Assembly (NCBI GenBank): GCA_023362775.1
Contig: JALMGJ010000003.1
Location: 47,633,916 to 47,697,915, forward strand
Reading direction: 5' to 3'
Origin: Charina bottae
Taxonomy: Eukaryota > Chordata > Lepidosauria > Squamata > Charinaidae
DNA length: 64,000 bases
The notes beneath the pieces were generated by a model that was not told the origin of the DNA, made no database searches, and saw only the letters and a list, made by a program, of their open reading frames with translations. A program made the position numbers and the translations under genes. Within the stretch, counting starts at the first letter, position 1. Each line of letters begins with the position of its first letter. Shown piece by piece: positions 36,946 through 48,599 of this stretch.

Positions 36946-39712
36946 GTATAGAAAATCCAATGATGGTTGAGTCTCACCCAAGAAGCAAGGCCTTCACTCA
37001 ACTCATATGAAGGTCCTTCTTGTTTGTAAGAGCTGGTTCCTCCACATAGAGGTGGTATACAGTATACAGAGATAGTATGATGCCCCTTTGATCTTCTCCT
37101 CTCCTCTCCTCTCATTGAAATTGAATGATAGCTAATTGATAGCCCTGCATAGTCTCAAAGCATTTGTGAGATATTTCAGAATGGATATATTGATTGTAGA
37201 GCTTTTATAAACAGATAGCACTGTTGTGGGGAATTCATATCATTTATGAGTACCATAATAACGCATACTATTTATGAGTACTATATTCTGGAAGTGGGAT
37301 AATCTTGCTTATATGGTGTGATAATTTATGGAATTTACAAATGAAACTAATTGATGCATACATCTGGCAATTTCATCTAACACATGTAGTTTTTCTTAAA
37401 CTTAACATGTACTATAATTACAATTATTAATTTTTCATATTAGCTGGCAAATAAACATGACTTTGGCCATTGTTAAAATAAGCAAAATTAAACATTTTAC
37501 CAATGGTATTTTACCTTTAAAAATATTTTACACAACTCCTGCTCCTCTGAAGTGTACCAATCCATAAAAATAAGAGCAGAGCTTGTTTTATTCTTCCTAA
37601 TTGAGTGAAAGGAGTGATTTGGAGGCAGAAATCAAAGGATTTTTTTTTCTAAAAGCAGATGTTTGGATTTTTTTAAAAAATAAATGGTAATAATAGCAGT
37701 TGTAATAATAGTAACAATTTCCTTCCAAGATATTTGACAGATACATGGCTTTAATTGGTCAGAACCAAACAACTGAGATTTTGGTTTGTACCTATTTTCT
37801 AAAAAAATAAAGGATGATGGAAAAAGCAGAAACGATCATTTTTTCCCTTATGACAGTGGCAAGATAAGGATAGAAAATCATAAGTGCATTTCAATTCCTT
37901 TGCAGTTTGGAAATTTCAGTCCCTTGATGTTCGGTGGCATTTAAGCAGATAGCTGTGTACAAGATTGCTGCTTGTCTCAGATCCATATCTGGTTTCTTGA
38001 AATCGTATTTTTTTTTTCTTTTATTGATAATGTCAAATAAACATTTATTTCAGGTGCAAAGCCTTGGGTTGTGTTATTGAAAACCAGGGCACCGCTTACT
38101 GCCCACTAAGTGGGTGGGGAAAGGGTGCTGTGACCCTTTTACCCTTCCCACCAGTCTCCCTAACAGCTTTGGCCTTCAGGTCAGCTCAATTTCCCCTCTA
38201 CAGAGTGGCCATTACTGTGCTGGGCCATGATAAATGCTTTTTTGTAAGAGGCTGTATTGCCGTCAGCAAGCGCTAGGGAGGTGGGTACCCCGGGCCAGGC
38301 TGACAAAGCTACGAGACAGATAGACTCACATGCCCGTGCACAAAACAGCTGTTACCTAGCAACAGGATGGTGATCACAGAAAAAAATGAACAGGCATACA
38401 AACAAAAATGAAAAGGAGATAAAAAGAGTAAAAGTCTGTAGGGCTCAAAGGTTAATACTCCTCTGTCTAATAACTTAGTTTCAGAAAATTGCATTTTAAC
38501 CTTTTCAAAGCATTCAGGAGGGAGATTTCTTTCAAATTAAAGAAGATCTCATTTGTATCAAATTGGGGTGGTGGCAGTTAAATGAAGAATTTAGCTTTCT
38601 CTTGCCTTTCTATTTTGTTATTGACTTTCCTTCTTCCCCATTCTTCCCAGTTATTTCAGTTTCCTTCTTAATATTTATTTATATTTATGAGTAAGTACAC
38701 TACCCCAAGGCTGTGATGGTCATATTGTAAACTGGCACAAAAACCTGGGAAGAAATGTGAAAGCACAACCCATGCAGATGTCACAATCTTTAATGCTGTA
38801 GTCCTAAAATCAATCAGGGATGAAGAACAGGCTGGCTACACATTACATTTCCCATGAGAGTTCAGCCCCACTTTATGAAACTCGGGGGGCAATTTCAAAG
38901 CCTCCCTTAATGGTAGACAGAGAAAGCTATACAGGACATAAAGTACACATACTGAATTGTAAATATCTCTGGCTATTTTCTTCTATCTGTTGTTTCCTTA
39001 CTCTTCTTCTACACAATTTTCTTACACAGCATTCATGAGGATTATTTTCTCCAACTTCTTGGGCTTAATTGTATGGAATCCTTTAGAATTCTCAATTGTC
39101 AGAGCTCTCAGACTTCCTATAAGATTGTACCTTAAATCTCTCCATGGTCCATACAGGCTGTCCATAGTATAAGAGGAGGAGGAATCTCTTGGGCTGCATT
39201 TTAATGGCTAGTTAGCCCTGCAACCAAATGTTAATCCAGTTCCTGATTTCAGAAGAGAAACCTAGGAAGCTGCTGTGTAGTTATCACCTGTTTCCCAATC
39301 CAGCCAGAAACAGAATTTCACTGGTCCCATGCTTGCACTTTTTTAAACCACTTGTCTATGATTTTGTAAAAATGTTATTAAATATATATCATAGTTTTTT
39401 TCACCATTTGGTGTTCTGCTATCTTTCTGCGGTACTGCTTTTTTCCTTTCCCTTCTCTGGCTTCCATTTCCCTCTTTCATTCATTTTCTCTGTACTTGTT
39501 TTTTTCACTGTTCAAGATAGGACTTCCCTTTCTTTAATCAGTTCTCATCCACCTTCCTCCATTGTCTCTCTCCTCTTCTGTCAATATCTCATATTCCAGA
39601 CTTTTTCTCTTGCTCCCTCTCTTTTTGTTTTGAAATGTCACTCCTAAGAACTCCTAGTGCCATTTGGTGTCTGTCCATTTTGGACTGGTTACTCACCAGG
39701 TTTTAAGGTGGT
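36946..39712. other. unassigned AT-rich intergenic DNA
   Basis: No gene is supported. (TCCTC)n occurs near 37097-37113. A pyrimidine-rich frame of 139 codons at 39228-39647 is low complexity (S, F and L rich) with no domain. Confidence 0.55.
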
Positions 39713-39724
39713 CTCATGTCCTAC

Positions 39725-40006
39725 CTTTAAAAGGTAAAGGTTTTCCCCTGTACAGTCATGTCCGACTCTAGGGGCCGGTGCTCATCTCCGTTTCTTAGCC
39801 AAAGAGCAAGCGCTGTCCGAAGACGTTTCTGCGGCCAACCATCCCACCGGAGTGGTACCTATTTATCATTTGCATGCTTTCAAATTGCTAGGTTGGCAAG
39901 AGCTGGGGCGAGTGCGGGAGCTCACTCCATCACGCAGCGCTCAGGTCTCGAACCGCCACCTTCCGATCGACAAGCCTGGCGTCTTAACCACTGAGCCATT
40001 GCGCCC
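39725..40006 (-). mobile_element. tRNA-derived SINE with BovB-like 3' end, copy 3
   Basis: Read on the minus strand this has the GGCTCAGTGGTTAAGACGCC head, a B-box-like GGTTCGAGACC, the BovB-like CCTAGAGTCGGACATGACT and an AACCTTTACCTTTT tail. A perfect 12-bp duplication CTCATGTCCTAC flanks it (39713-39724, 40007-40018). The segment after the body phrase is shortened relative to copies 2 and 4. Confidence 0.93.
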
Positions 40007-40018
40007 CTCATGTCCTAC

Positions 40019-41452
40019 TTTACCCTCAAATAAATAATAAGTAGGCAGTTCTTAGTTGCTATGTCAAGTTAGTTCTAGTTGCCTAGTTGCCCTATCAGTT
40101 ATTTTTCCTTGGAAAAAAATCTCTCTCTCCTCTTTGCATCACACGTTTTGATTTTCTAATGGTTTCTACAGAATAGGCTTCGTAAGAGGCCATTATGTTA
40201 AACTGAGGAGATAATGATGCAGTGTTGACTTACCATCTGTGAGAGTATGAATGAATGTGTGTAAATTAGAAGCCTCCAAAATGTAATGAACCAACCACTC
40301 TGGAGGCCTGACTGAATAATATATTTTGGTCATGTGATCTAGTATAGGAGCAAAATTGAGTCCATAGGGTAAAAGATCAGAGCTCTCAACACCTATCTTC
40401 CAAAGACCCTCTTGGGATACTCACCCTATAGCTGCCTGATAGTGCTGCTATCATCCATCTTCAATGGAGATGCTTTCACCTTCTTGCAGATATTACTATA
40501 TGTTAATATCTATTTTTATATGAACCTCATCTTGTCAATTCTGTAACAGCCAATGCCTTAAAACTCAAATTAATCAATCATAAATACCTGGCATATAGCC
40601 TTTTCTCTACCCCACACATACCTACAGATCTCAGTTTCTCACAACTTAACCATTCATTAGGATGTATTCATCATTCTATTATCCCATATACAATCCTGGA
40701 GAAAATTTATCTATATGGTTGCTAAGAGTCAACACCGACTTGATAGAACATAATCAGTCAATACACATCAATATTAATAGGATTACTTTTTCCTCCAAGG
40801 AAATGTATATGATTTCCTCCTGAAATTTCTAATGGAAATATTCAGTATACTAAAACTTCCTAGAATATTCTACTTTAATCAGGGGTGTGTAGCTTACTGA
40901 GTTATGGAGGGTGCACTTAGGAAAGCTCAATGTGGAAGAATGATTTACAAGAATGTTGATTCAATGAAGTTTGCTCTTTGTTAAGTTTTATTTCACATAT
41001 TATCAGAAATTCCAAAAAGAATTTCTGAAGTCACATATCATGCATTTTGATCTTCCAACCAATAAATTTTATATTTAACTAATTTTCTGTTCCTGAGTGT
41101 ACAATTAGTAAATCAGTCATGTACATATTGGCAAAATTTTATCAATTTATTTTCAGAATTGCTAGTTATAGAATTCTATTGATCCAAAAATTGTTTTCCT
41201 AAGGAAAGAAACCTATATTCTTTTACTCATAGCAAAAATTACTCTGCCCAAATTTACTTAACCTGCTAAAACCTTCATTAGACCATTTGGATTTTTTCTT
41301 CATTCATTTCAGTTTCTTCATTCAGTTTTAGGAGGGATGTGGTGTAAGATAGATACACAAATCCCCAATCTCAGCAACACTGAAATCTTCAATTTTTCTA
41401 TAAATGTCTATGAACAGATTTGGAAATATTTAAACATGAATAATTCTGCATT
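40019..41452. other. unassigned AT-rich intergenic DNA
   Basis: Nothing gene-like or repeat-like could be assigned in this AT-rich stretch. Confidence 0.55.
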
Positions 41453-41464
41453 GCTGTTTTCATA

Positions 41465-41814
41465 GTAGGTAAAGGTAAATGTTCCCCCCGCACATTTGTG
41501 CAGTTGTGTCCGACTCTAGGGGCCGGTGCTCATCTCCGTTTGTTAGCCAAAGAGCCAGTGTTGTCCGAAGACGCTTCCACGGTCATGTGGCCAGCATGAC
41601 GCATGCGGAACGCTGTTACCTACCCACCGAAGTGGTACCTACTGTATTCATCTACTTGTATTTGCATGCTTTTGAATTGCTAGGTTGGCAAGAGCTGGGG
41701 CTAGTGCGGAAGCTCACTCCGCACGCAGGGCTAGGGATTCGAACCTCCAAACTTGTGATCTTCTGATCGACAAGCCTGGTGTCTTACCCGCTGAGCCACC
41801 ACGCTGAACATCAC
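41465..41814 (-). mobile_element. tRNA-derived SINE with BovB-like 3' end, copy 4
   Basis: The minus strand carries the tRNA-like head (GTGGTGGCTCAGCGGGTAA), a GGTTCGAATCCC-type B box, CCTAGAGTCGGACACAACT and a TTTACCTTTACCTAC tail. A perfect 12-bp duplication GCTGTTTTCATA lies at 41453-41464 and 41815-41826. It resembles copy 2 in the head region, suggesting the same subfamily. Confidence 0.93.
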
Positions 41815-41826
41815 GCTGTTTTCATA

Positions 41827-43639
41827 CTTACTTCATTTCCAGCTACTCCATTTTCCTCAGTTGTCTGATTATTTTAATCTTACATTCAACAATAGTTGTA
41901 ATTGACTTTTTGGAAGAATATTTGGGTGTTTGTGTGCCTCCCTTACAGTATTATTTTTTAAGGAAACTATACACTGTCTTACCCAGGTCCTTCATCTTGA
42001 GTATGGATGTATGTGTGCGTCATTTTCAAATTCTGAAATCTGGACTGTGTTGTTTATTCAAAAATACAGAAACATCTTGACTAATGTTGATTGTTATTGC
42101 ACATGCTCTTATATGAATTGTCAAAGATACAATATATAAAAATATTTATTGCTCAGAGCTAATTTGCAGAATATTTGTGGGGAAATTTTGAGATCAAATA
42201 AATTTAAGCTGTATACATTCACAACTATCTATCAAATATTGTTCAGTGAAGCATTGACAGATGTGAACATGCCTACACATGAATTCAAGATTTAGGTAGA
42301 AATTGACTAGATAGAATAAGTTTCCTATTGTTGGCCTAATTAACTGACTAAATTATCTTTCTAAATAAAATAAATAAAAAACAAGGCTGCTTTGGACTCA
42401 AAATGTATGCATTCTTTATTTACAGATCCTGAACTTGTCAGAATGGCTTTGTGTTTTATGTTTTACAAGTACATGACACCAAGTTAAAACTTTCTCAAGC
42501 ATTTTTTTTCTTATTTAATGATATTATTCTGTATTTGGTTGCCTGAAACTAAGTCCTTTGGATCAACAACAGTATTTATTGGGAGTATATACAGTATGTA
42601 TAGGCTTCTATTGATTTGTAAGTTTTATTATTATTTGACATTTAACATATTCTGTTTTGATTCCATGAATTCTGTCAGAGTGTACTTTGGATTTTTATAT
42701 GTCTTTTTGGTTTGCAGTTTCATATGTATGTAAGTGATTTTATCTGAGTAATGTATAGTAGGGTTTTTTATATATATAACTACAGAGTTGTTACAGTTTC
42801 TCTACTGAAAGAAACACTAAGATGAATAGCTTCTAATTCCTCACTCTCCAAATGCACTCCCGGGTCTTAAACTTCTATAAAAGTGATTTCAGAAAGTGTA
42901 TTGTGAAACATAGTAGAGATTCTCGGGATTTTTTAAAAATACATACATTCATAAAAGTTAACATAACAAGTTTGTTTAGGATTGAAGATGTATTTCAGTC
43001 AGTACAAGCATTTAAATACTTTAAGTACCTTAGCAATAGTGTCCAAAAAGGCAGTACTTCGAGTCTTACATTTCTTACATTTTAGATGTTTCCTTCCTTT
43101 TTTTGGTGTGTAATAATCTAGGAGACAATGAATAGCCTCTGCTAATTAATTAAAAGACTATAATTCCATCACAGAGTTGTGATGATGATGAGGCAATAAA
43201 CGGTGAGAACAAAGCTTGAGGGTCTTAATGACTCATCAGCCCCTTGACAGAAATTTAACCTTACAATCACAATCCCATTCATTATTTTCTGTGATATATG
43301 TTGCTTTGAACACATACGCAGAAAATGATGCCTCTCTCACTATAGCTAAAATAGCCACTGAGTCTTGCCAGCTATCCCTGTTCTTGACACTGGGATTTTA
43401 AAAAAGCAAACTTGTTTCCTGGTGTTGAGCAGACAGTTCTGTTTTGCTACAGGCAATCAGTGTTATGTCTTACAGCACTTTGTTTGGTCGGTGTGTAAAT
43501 GAATGAATGAATGGATAGCATATACACTGCCGGGAATTAATGAAAAGTATACAATGCATGGAACTGCTACATTATTTGGTTTAAATGTCAACTGAAAAAA
43601 TACTTATTATGTAATTTCCTTTCCTCAGCAAGATCTTGC
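41827..43639. other. unassigned AT-rich intergenic DNA
   Basis: No gene is supported. The block has a (TA)n stretch at 42766-42778 and GAATGAATGAATG near 43499-43511. Confidence 0.55.
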
Positions 43640-44230
43640 TTGAAGCAAGTTGCACCCAGAAATGCTAAAACATCTACGGAGTCCTCGGTGCTCTCTGAGC
43701 TTGGTTGTTTGCAGACGTTTCATTACCCAACTAGGTAACATCATCAGTGCAAATGAGTGTAGGGTTTGCTCCCTGTTTATATACACTAGCTTGCCCTGCC
43801 AGTGTTGGTGGGGGTGTGGTTTTCTCCTTGGTAGTTCCTTGATTAGGGTATTGTTTTCTGCTTGTTTGTTTGCCTGGTGTTAATCCCTGCTTATTTGGGT
43901 GTTGGCTGCTGGAGAGGATGTGTTCAGGTCTTTTCGTTTCCTTCTTAGCTTTTTTTATTGTCCATTTTGAATGGTGTATAAATATGGTTTATCTCTATAT
44001 GTCTATTGATGACTGATTTGTCTGAATGCCAAGCTTCCAGGAAATCCCTTGGATTTTTGGATTTACCTTGGTCTAGGATGCTCAGTTTCCCAGTTGAAAC
44101 TTGGTTGAGTCTGTCCATATGTTGTGAGACTAAGGAGTTTTCATTGTGTCTCTGATCGCTATTTGGTATTCATGGATGCACATTGCTAGTCTTCTGCCTG
44201 TCTGTCCTACATAGTTCGCACCTTTCACCT
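43640..44230 (-). mobile_element. Penelope-like retroelement, 3' part with GIY-YIG relic
   Basis: On the minus strand the sequence 44219-44184 translates as ANYVGQTGRRLA, the signature of the GIY-YIG endonuclease domain of Penelope-like elements. One frameshift later (near 44148) the frame continues [19 protein letters not shown] and then [21 protein letters not shown] (to about 43978), the usual sequence after that domain. The 3' non-coding part contains a hammerhead core at about 43706-43760 and ends near 43670 in GAGCACCGAGGACTCC. The reverse transcriptase part is absent (5' truncation near 44230). It is a dead copy because of the frameshift and truncation. Confidence 0.85.
43706..43755 (-). 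ncRNA. type I hammerhead ribozyme motif in the Penelope-like element
   Basis: On the minus strand TTGCA-CTGATGA is followed by a stem II hairpin (GTTACC...GGTAAT), then GAAAC-GTC-TGCAA. The conserved boxes CUGAUGA and GAAA, the GUC cleavage triplet and a 5-bp stem I (UUGCA/UGCAA) are all present, with the very short stem III known from Penelope-associated hammerheads. Predicted cleavage follows the C at 43714 on the minus strand. The motif is intact by eye. Activity is untested and minimal hammerheads may need dimerisation. Confidence 0.8.
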
Positions 44231-44790
44231 TCATCAGAACTATTATGGACCCAAGAACATTGAAAGGACCTGCAAAGAATCAAAATGACCCAGGTACATC
44301 TTAGTTGCATTTTACAGTGGACTCAGCTAGGTGACATGCATCTGTTTGGTGGCATGCAAATGAAAATTTAAGCAGCTGTTGGGGGAGGGACTTTGAAGCA
44401 GTAAAGACACCTTTTCCCTTGAAGGACCTGTAAGCAAAATGCTACATCTGCGGAACTGAGAAACTAGAAGGTGAGATGAGGCAGGAGTTCCTGCCAGACA
44501 AACAATCTCTGTAGAGTTTCAGTGAAATAAACAGAAAAGTTTAGTTTATTGATTTTGGATATACTACAGGTGAGCCAGAAATACATCAAGCTCAGTTGGG
44601 CTGAACACAGACAACAGTATGAGAACACAAAAAAGCAGAGTTGATTCCAAAGTGGTCCAAAGACCCCTTGTGGAAATTCCATGAATCATGCCAAGTTTCA
44701 GACAAATAGAAGCCGTAACAAATTTGGGTGGTGAACATGATTAATTAATCCCTTTGTAACATACAGACAGTAGAACGGTAAACTGTAGAC
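44231..44790. other. unassigned intergenic DNA
   Basis: No gene or clear repeat between the Penelope fragment and the next hAT MITE. Confidence 0.5.
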
Positions 44791-44870
44791 CAGTGTTTCT
44801 CAAGGCTGGCTAGGGAATTCTGGGAGTTGAAATCCACACATCTTAAAGTTGCCAAGGTTGAGAAACACTG
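44791..44870. mobile_element. hAT MITE, internally deleted copy with perfect 8-bp duplication
   Basis: CAGTGTTTCTCAAGGCTGGC at the left joins directly to the right arm (GTTGAAATCCACACATC ... GTTGAGAAACACTG). This is the family of 12712-12829 with most of the left arm deleted. CTGTAGAC flanks both sides (44783-44790, 44871-44878) exactly, so the shortened form itself moved or was deleted after a well-preserved insertion. Confidence 0.93.
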
Positions 44871-44878
44871 CTGTAGAC

Positions 44879-45540
44879 AGCGTAAAAGTGTCCTTTGGCA
44901 AGGAACCATCCCAGTTACAGAACAACAGCTTTTCCTTATTTCTTCTTTGAGTCAAAATTACACTAAATTTCCTTGGACGTCTGCTATATAAACAAGTATT
45001 TTAATTTTGGGATAGTTCTTAAAAACAGAAAATGGTAAGTTCATCTATGGCAAGTTCTATGATTTAAAGATGGTAAATCATAAAGCCCTAAAATCTCCCA
45101 CAGATTTTCTATAGAGATTAGAGTAAAAGAGAGTATTGCAATGGGCACTGAAGGTCATTTCCATACATCCCAATTTACTGCAGGCAAAAAACTTCACCAA
45201 AGGACAGGCTGGAACATCAATTATGAACTATTCCTTGTGATTGGAAAGTAGACCTATCTTCAACCCTTCTTCCCTTCCTTTCTCTTTCCACCCTGACATT
45301 TTATGGAGAAAGGGAAAGAACCTAAAGGTTTCTACAAAAACAGTGTCTACCTTTCTTCAGCACTCTACAGCACTGCATCACTCCTGAAACTTCCTACTTT
45401 GGCTTGGATCATTTTGTAGGGGTGCTATTTCATCTCACACAGCCAGAGATTAAATCTGAGTCAATATGGGATGTGCAATTCAAATAAATCTGATGCATAC
45501 TTTTGCAATAAATACTTACATGACCAGGCCCCTAAAAGTT
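44879..45540. other. unassigned intergenic DNA
   Basis: Nothing recognisable in about 660 bp. Confidence 0.5.
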
Positions 45541-45542
45541 TA

Positions 45543-46668
45543 CGGGTAGTCCTCAACTTACGACCATTTGTTCAGCAAGTTTGAAGTTATGGCAGCGCTG
45601 AAGGGACTTATGACCAGTCCCCGAAGTTATGGCTGTTGCAGCGCCCCTGGGGTCACGTGATCAAAATTTGGACGCTTGGCAGCCCACCCACACTTATAAT
45701 CACAGGAGTGCTTCAACTTCACCCACCCACCTCCCCCATCTATGCCCTTTTGGCCCCCTGTACTCTGTGGCCCCTGCCGCCCTAGCTGACCTTCCCCATC
45801 TTCTTGCTCCCGCTGCTGACCAAGCATGGCCGGCCTGGCCCTTCGCGAGGCAGCTGCTGGCCACATGAGGCTTCCTTCCCAAGGCTGTGCATGGCGGTTT
45901 CCTCACAAGACCTGGGGAAGATGGCCTCACGTGGCCAGCAGCTGCCTTGCGAAGGGCCAGGGCAGGCAGCCTCGTCAGCAGTGGGAGCAAGAAGACGGCA
46001 AAGATCAGCTGGGGTGGCAGAGCGCAGGGCAGCAGGGGCCTCGGAGCGCAGGGTGGTGAGGGCGGCTTGGACTGGGCTGGGGCTTCCCAGGGCATAGCGG
46101 CTTTGCACCATGCTGCTGGGCCGGGCTGGCGCTTCCTTCCCAAGGCGAGCTCAGGAAGGCCGGGGAAAGAAAATGTTGTGGCTCAGGGGCTTCTTGGCGC
46201 ACCACAAGCTTTTTGCAGCCCCAGAGCCGCAGCATGTCAGGAAGCTCCTTTGTGCCATGCAAAGCAGTGTGGTGCAAAGGGGCTTCTTGGCGCACCGCGG
46301 CTGTGGGCTGAAAAAAGCTTGCAGCCCCAGAGCTGTGGTGCGCCAAGAAGCCTGAGCCACAGCATTCTCTTTCCCCGGCCTTCCTGAACTTGTGCTGCAC
46401 TGCAGCACCCCCCTCCCCCAACTTGTGCACGGCCTGCACCAGCCCTCCCAGGCCTCCCCCGCCCCCTGCAGCACCCTGTGCTCCTTACCTGGGACTCCCG
46501 CCTCTTCCCGCTTAACGACCCACACGTCTTGGGGTTACAACAGCAACTGGGACTGCCCGGGATTGCCATCGCTAAGCAATGCGGTCACGTGATGTTGCGC
46601 TTTACGACCGCATAGCTTAGCAATGGAAATTCCAGTCCCAATTGTGGTAATAAGTTGAGGACTCCCTG
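45543..46668. mobile_element. 1.1-kb GC-rich TA-flanked DNA transposon with nested palindromes
   Basis: Ends CGGGTAGTCCTCAACTTACG and AAGTTGAGGACTCCCTG are inverted repeats flanked by TA (45541-45542, 46669-46670). Next to the ends are GACCGCATAGCTTAGCAATGG-type stretches. The interior is GC-rich and folds back on itself: 45830-45870 pairs with 45923-45963, and 46154-46203 pairs with 46337-46386. Many overlapping open frames of 60-166 codons on both strands arise from this composition and are Ala-, Gly- and Pro-rich without domains, so none is called as a gene. It shares its ends with the 224-bp element at 6736-6959. It is non-autonomous and the family is unassigned. Confidence 0.85.
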
Positions 46669-46820
46669 TACATGCACAGCTAGTAAATTTCTATACCCCA
46701 CATCAAAGATAACTTCTGCAGTAGGGTACATTTATGAATTGGTCCATGATTTTCTTATCTGCTATATCATCTCCATGTGACATGTGATACTCAGAATTTG
46801 CATTATTTAAATAGCTGTTG

Positions 46821-47126
46821 AAAGGGGTGTGATGGCTCAGTGGTTAAGACGCCAGGCTTGTCGATCGGAAGGTTGGCGGTTTGAGACCTGAGCGCTGCGT
46901 GGAGTGAGCTCCCACACTCGCTCGAGTTCTTGCCAACCTAGCAATTCGAAAGCATGCAAATGCAAGTAGATGAATAGGTACCACTGCGGTGGGATGGTAA
47001 CAGCATTCCGCGTGCATCATGCCAGCCACATGACTGCGGAAACGTCTTCGGACAGACGGAGATGAGCACCGGCCCCTAGAGTTGGACACGACTGTGCAGG
47101 GGAAAACCTTTACCTTTACCTTTACC
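46821..47126 (+). mobile_element. tRNA-derived SINE with BovB-like 3' end, copy 5
   Basis: GTGATGGCTCAGTGGTTAAG begins the tRNA-like head. AAATGCAAGTAGATGAATAGG, CCTAGAGTTGGACACGACT and (CTTTAC)n follow. The flanks TAAATAGCTGTTG (46808-46820) and TAAATAGTTGTTG (47127-47139) form a 13-bp target duplication with one mismatch. A short deletion is present after GTCTTCGGACAG compared with copy 1. Confidence 0.92.
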
Positions 47127-47139
47127 TAAATAGTTGTTG

Positions 47140-48224
47140 GAGAAAAGAAGCTATTCACTGTGAATGTATCCCTGCCCATTGCTAAAAAATAAACATCCAT
47201 CAGAAAAAGTACTTCTTTTAGCCTTGATCTTCTTGAAAAACTTTGGATTTCCCATAATGAAGCCAGAAATGTCTTTGTGTACTTTGCATGCATAAAGAAC
47301 TGACTTTTCATGATTTCATAATTTTTGTTATACTGCTAATCAGCAAAAGTAATTAAGGGCAGGCTGATGCTACATCAGGTGCTCATGGGGCTTCTCATTA
47401 CCATTCATGATTTGTCTTGGCTATAATTCACATCCCTTTACCAAATACCAACATATTAGTTAACGTGTTTAATTAAAAACGCGTGGGGGTGGGGGAATAC
47501 AACACCTGCAGATGAGAAAACACAGATGGATTTGCTTCTTTGCAGAAAGACAGTTTCATGTGAACTTGCCAGAGACTCAAAACAAAACTAGGTGTTAAAA
47601 TAACACTCCTCACTTCAATAGGGTCTCCATTCATGCCGGCAGAAACAAACATACCTTGTGTTTGTACACAGCTTGTTCAGCACGCTTAACCACTGGGCTG
47701 ATGTCTTTTGAAGACAGTGACACCCTGTCTTTCTATCAAAGACATCAGAAGGCCAAGGCCAAAGCTGGCTCTGCAGAATTATTGGTAGCTTAACATATGA
47801 AGTGTTGTATTGTTTTTAGCTTTGGGAAGATGAGAGACTTTATATTTCATTAATTGACTTTTTCTTTCATGTGGTTGCAAGTTTCAATTTCTTTGCTATA
47901 TTTCAGAATATTCATTCTTTTGCTTTACAATTGCTCTCCAGGATAAAAGGTATGTGGATCATGACTGGTACTATCCACCCACCCCACCACTAGGGCCAAC
48001 AATATCCAGGATTTTCAATATCATCAAGACTTTATTGAGTAGGTTGAATTCTTTCTTGCAATTATTGCTAGAGAGCAAGAGTATTTTTTTATTTGTAAAT
48101 ACCATATTTTCTGGTTGAACTTCCTGTGTAGTAGAATAAATGAGAGTAAATTACTTGCAAATTTTTATCTGCTTTCAATAACAAACCAGTCCATGCGTAT
48201 ATTTATTCCTAGTTACTATGTTTC
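47140..48224. other. unassigned AT-rich intergenic DNA
   Basis: No gene is supported. A (GTGGGG)-like tract is near 47484-47495. Confidence 0.55.
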
Positions 48225-48548
48225 ATGAGCCAGTTTGGTCTAGTGGTTAAGGTGCTGGGCTAGAAACCAGGAGACTGAGAGTTCTAGTCCTGCCTTAGGC
48301 ATGAAAGCCGGCTGGGTGACCTTGGGCCAATCCCTGTCTCTCAGGCCTAGGAAGGAGCCAATGGCAAACCAGGAATCTGAGAGTTCTAGTCCCGCCTTAG
48401 GCATGAAAGCCGGCTGGGTGACCTTGGGCCAGTCCCTGTCTCTCATCCCAACTCACCTCACAGGGTTGCTGTTGTGGGGGAAAGAGGAGGAGGAAGGAGT
48501 ATTAGCTATGTTCGCCACCTTGAGTTATTTATAAAAAATAATAATAAA
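48225..48548 (+). mobile_element. second SINE family (CORE/MIR-like body) with internal 102-bp duplication
   Basis: GGTCTAGTGGTTAAGGTGC opens a tRNA-related head. The body carries GGCTGGGTGACCTTGGGCCA, the MIR/CORE-like phrase, and the 3' part has CTCACCTCACAGGGTTG and GTTCGCCACCTTGAGTTATT, an L2-like tail. The section from CTGAGAGTTCTAG (48275) to the next CTGAGAGTTCTAG (48377) is a tandem duplication with period 102. This is a different family from the BovB-tailed SINEs. Confidence 0.85.
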
Positions 48549-48556
48549 GGCAGGAA

Positions 48557-48592
48557 AAAATTAATTAATTAATTAATTAATTAATAAAATAA
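48557..48592. repeat. (TTAA)n-type microsatellite
   Basis: TTAATTAATTAATTAATTAA follows the SINE tail and probably grew from it. Confidence 0.9.
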
Positions 48593-48599
48593 TAAAAAA

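Noticed and set aside
39228..39647. 139-codon frame with Ser/Phe/Leu-rich sequence
   Set aside because: Pyrimidine-rich low-complexity DNA; no signal peptide or domain pattern beyond composition.
45627..46592. Cluster of overlapping Ala/Gly/Pro-rich frames on both strands
   Set aside because: Lies entirely in a fold-back DNA transposon; no frame has a domain.
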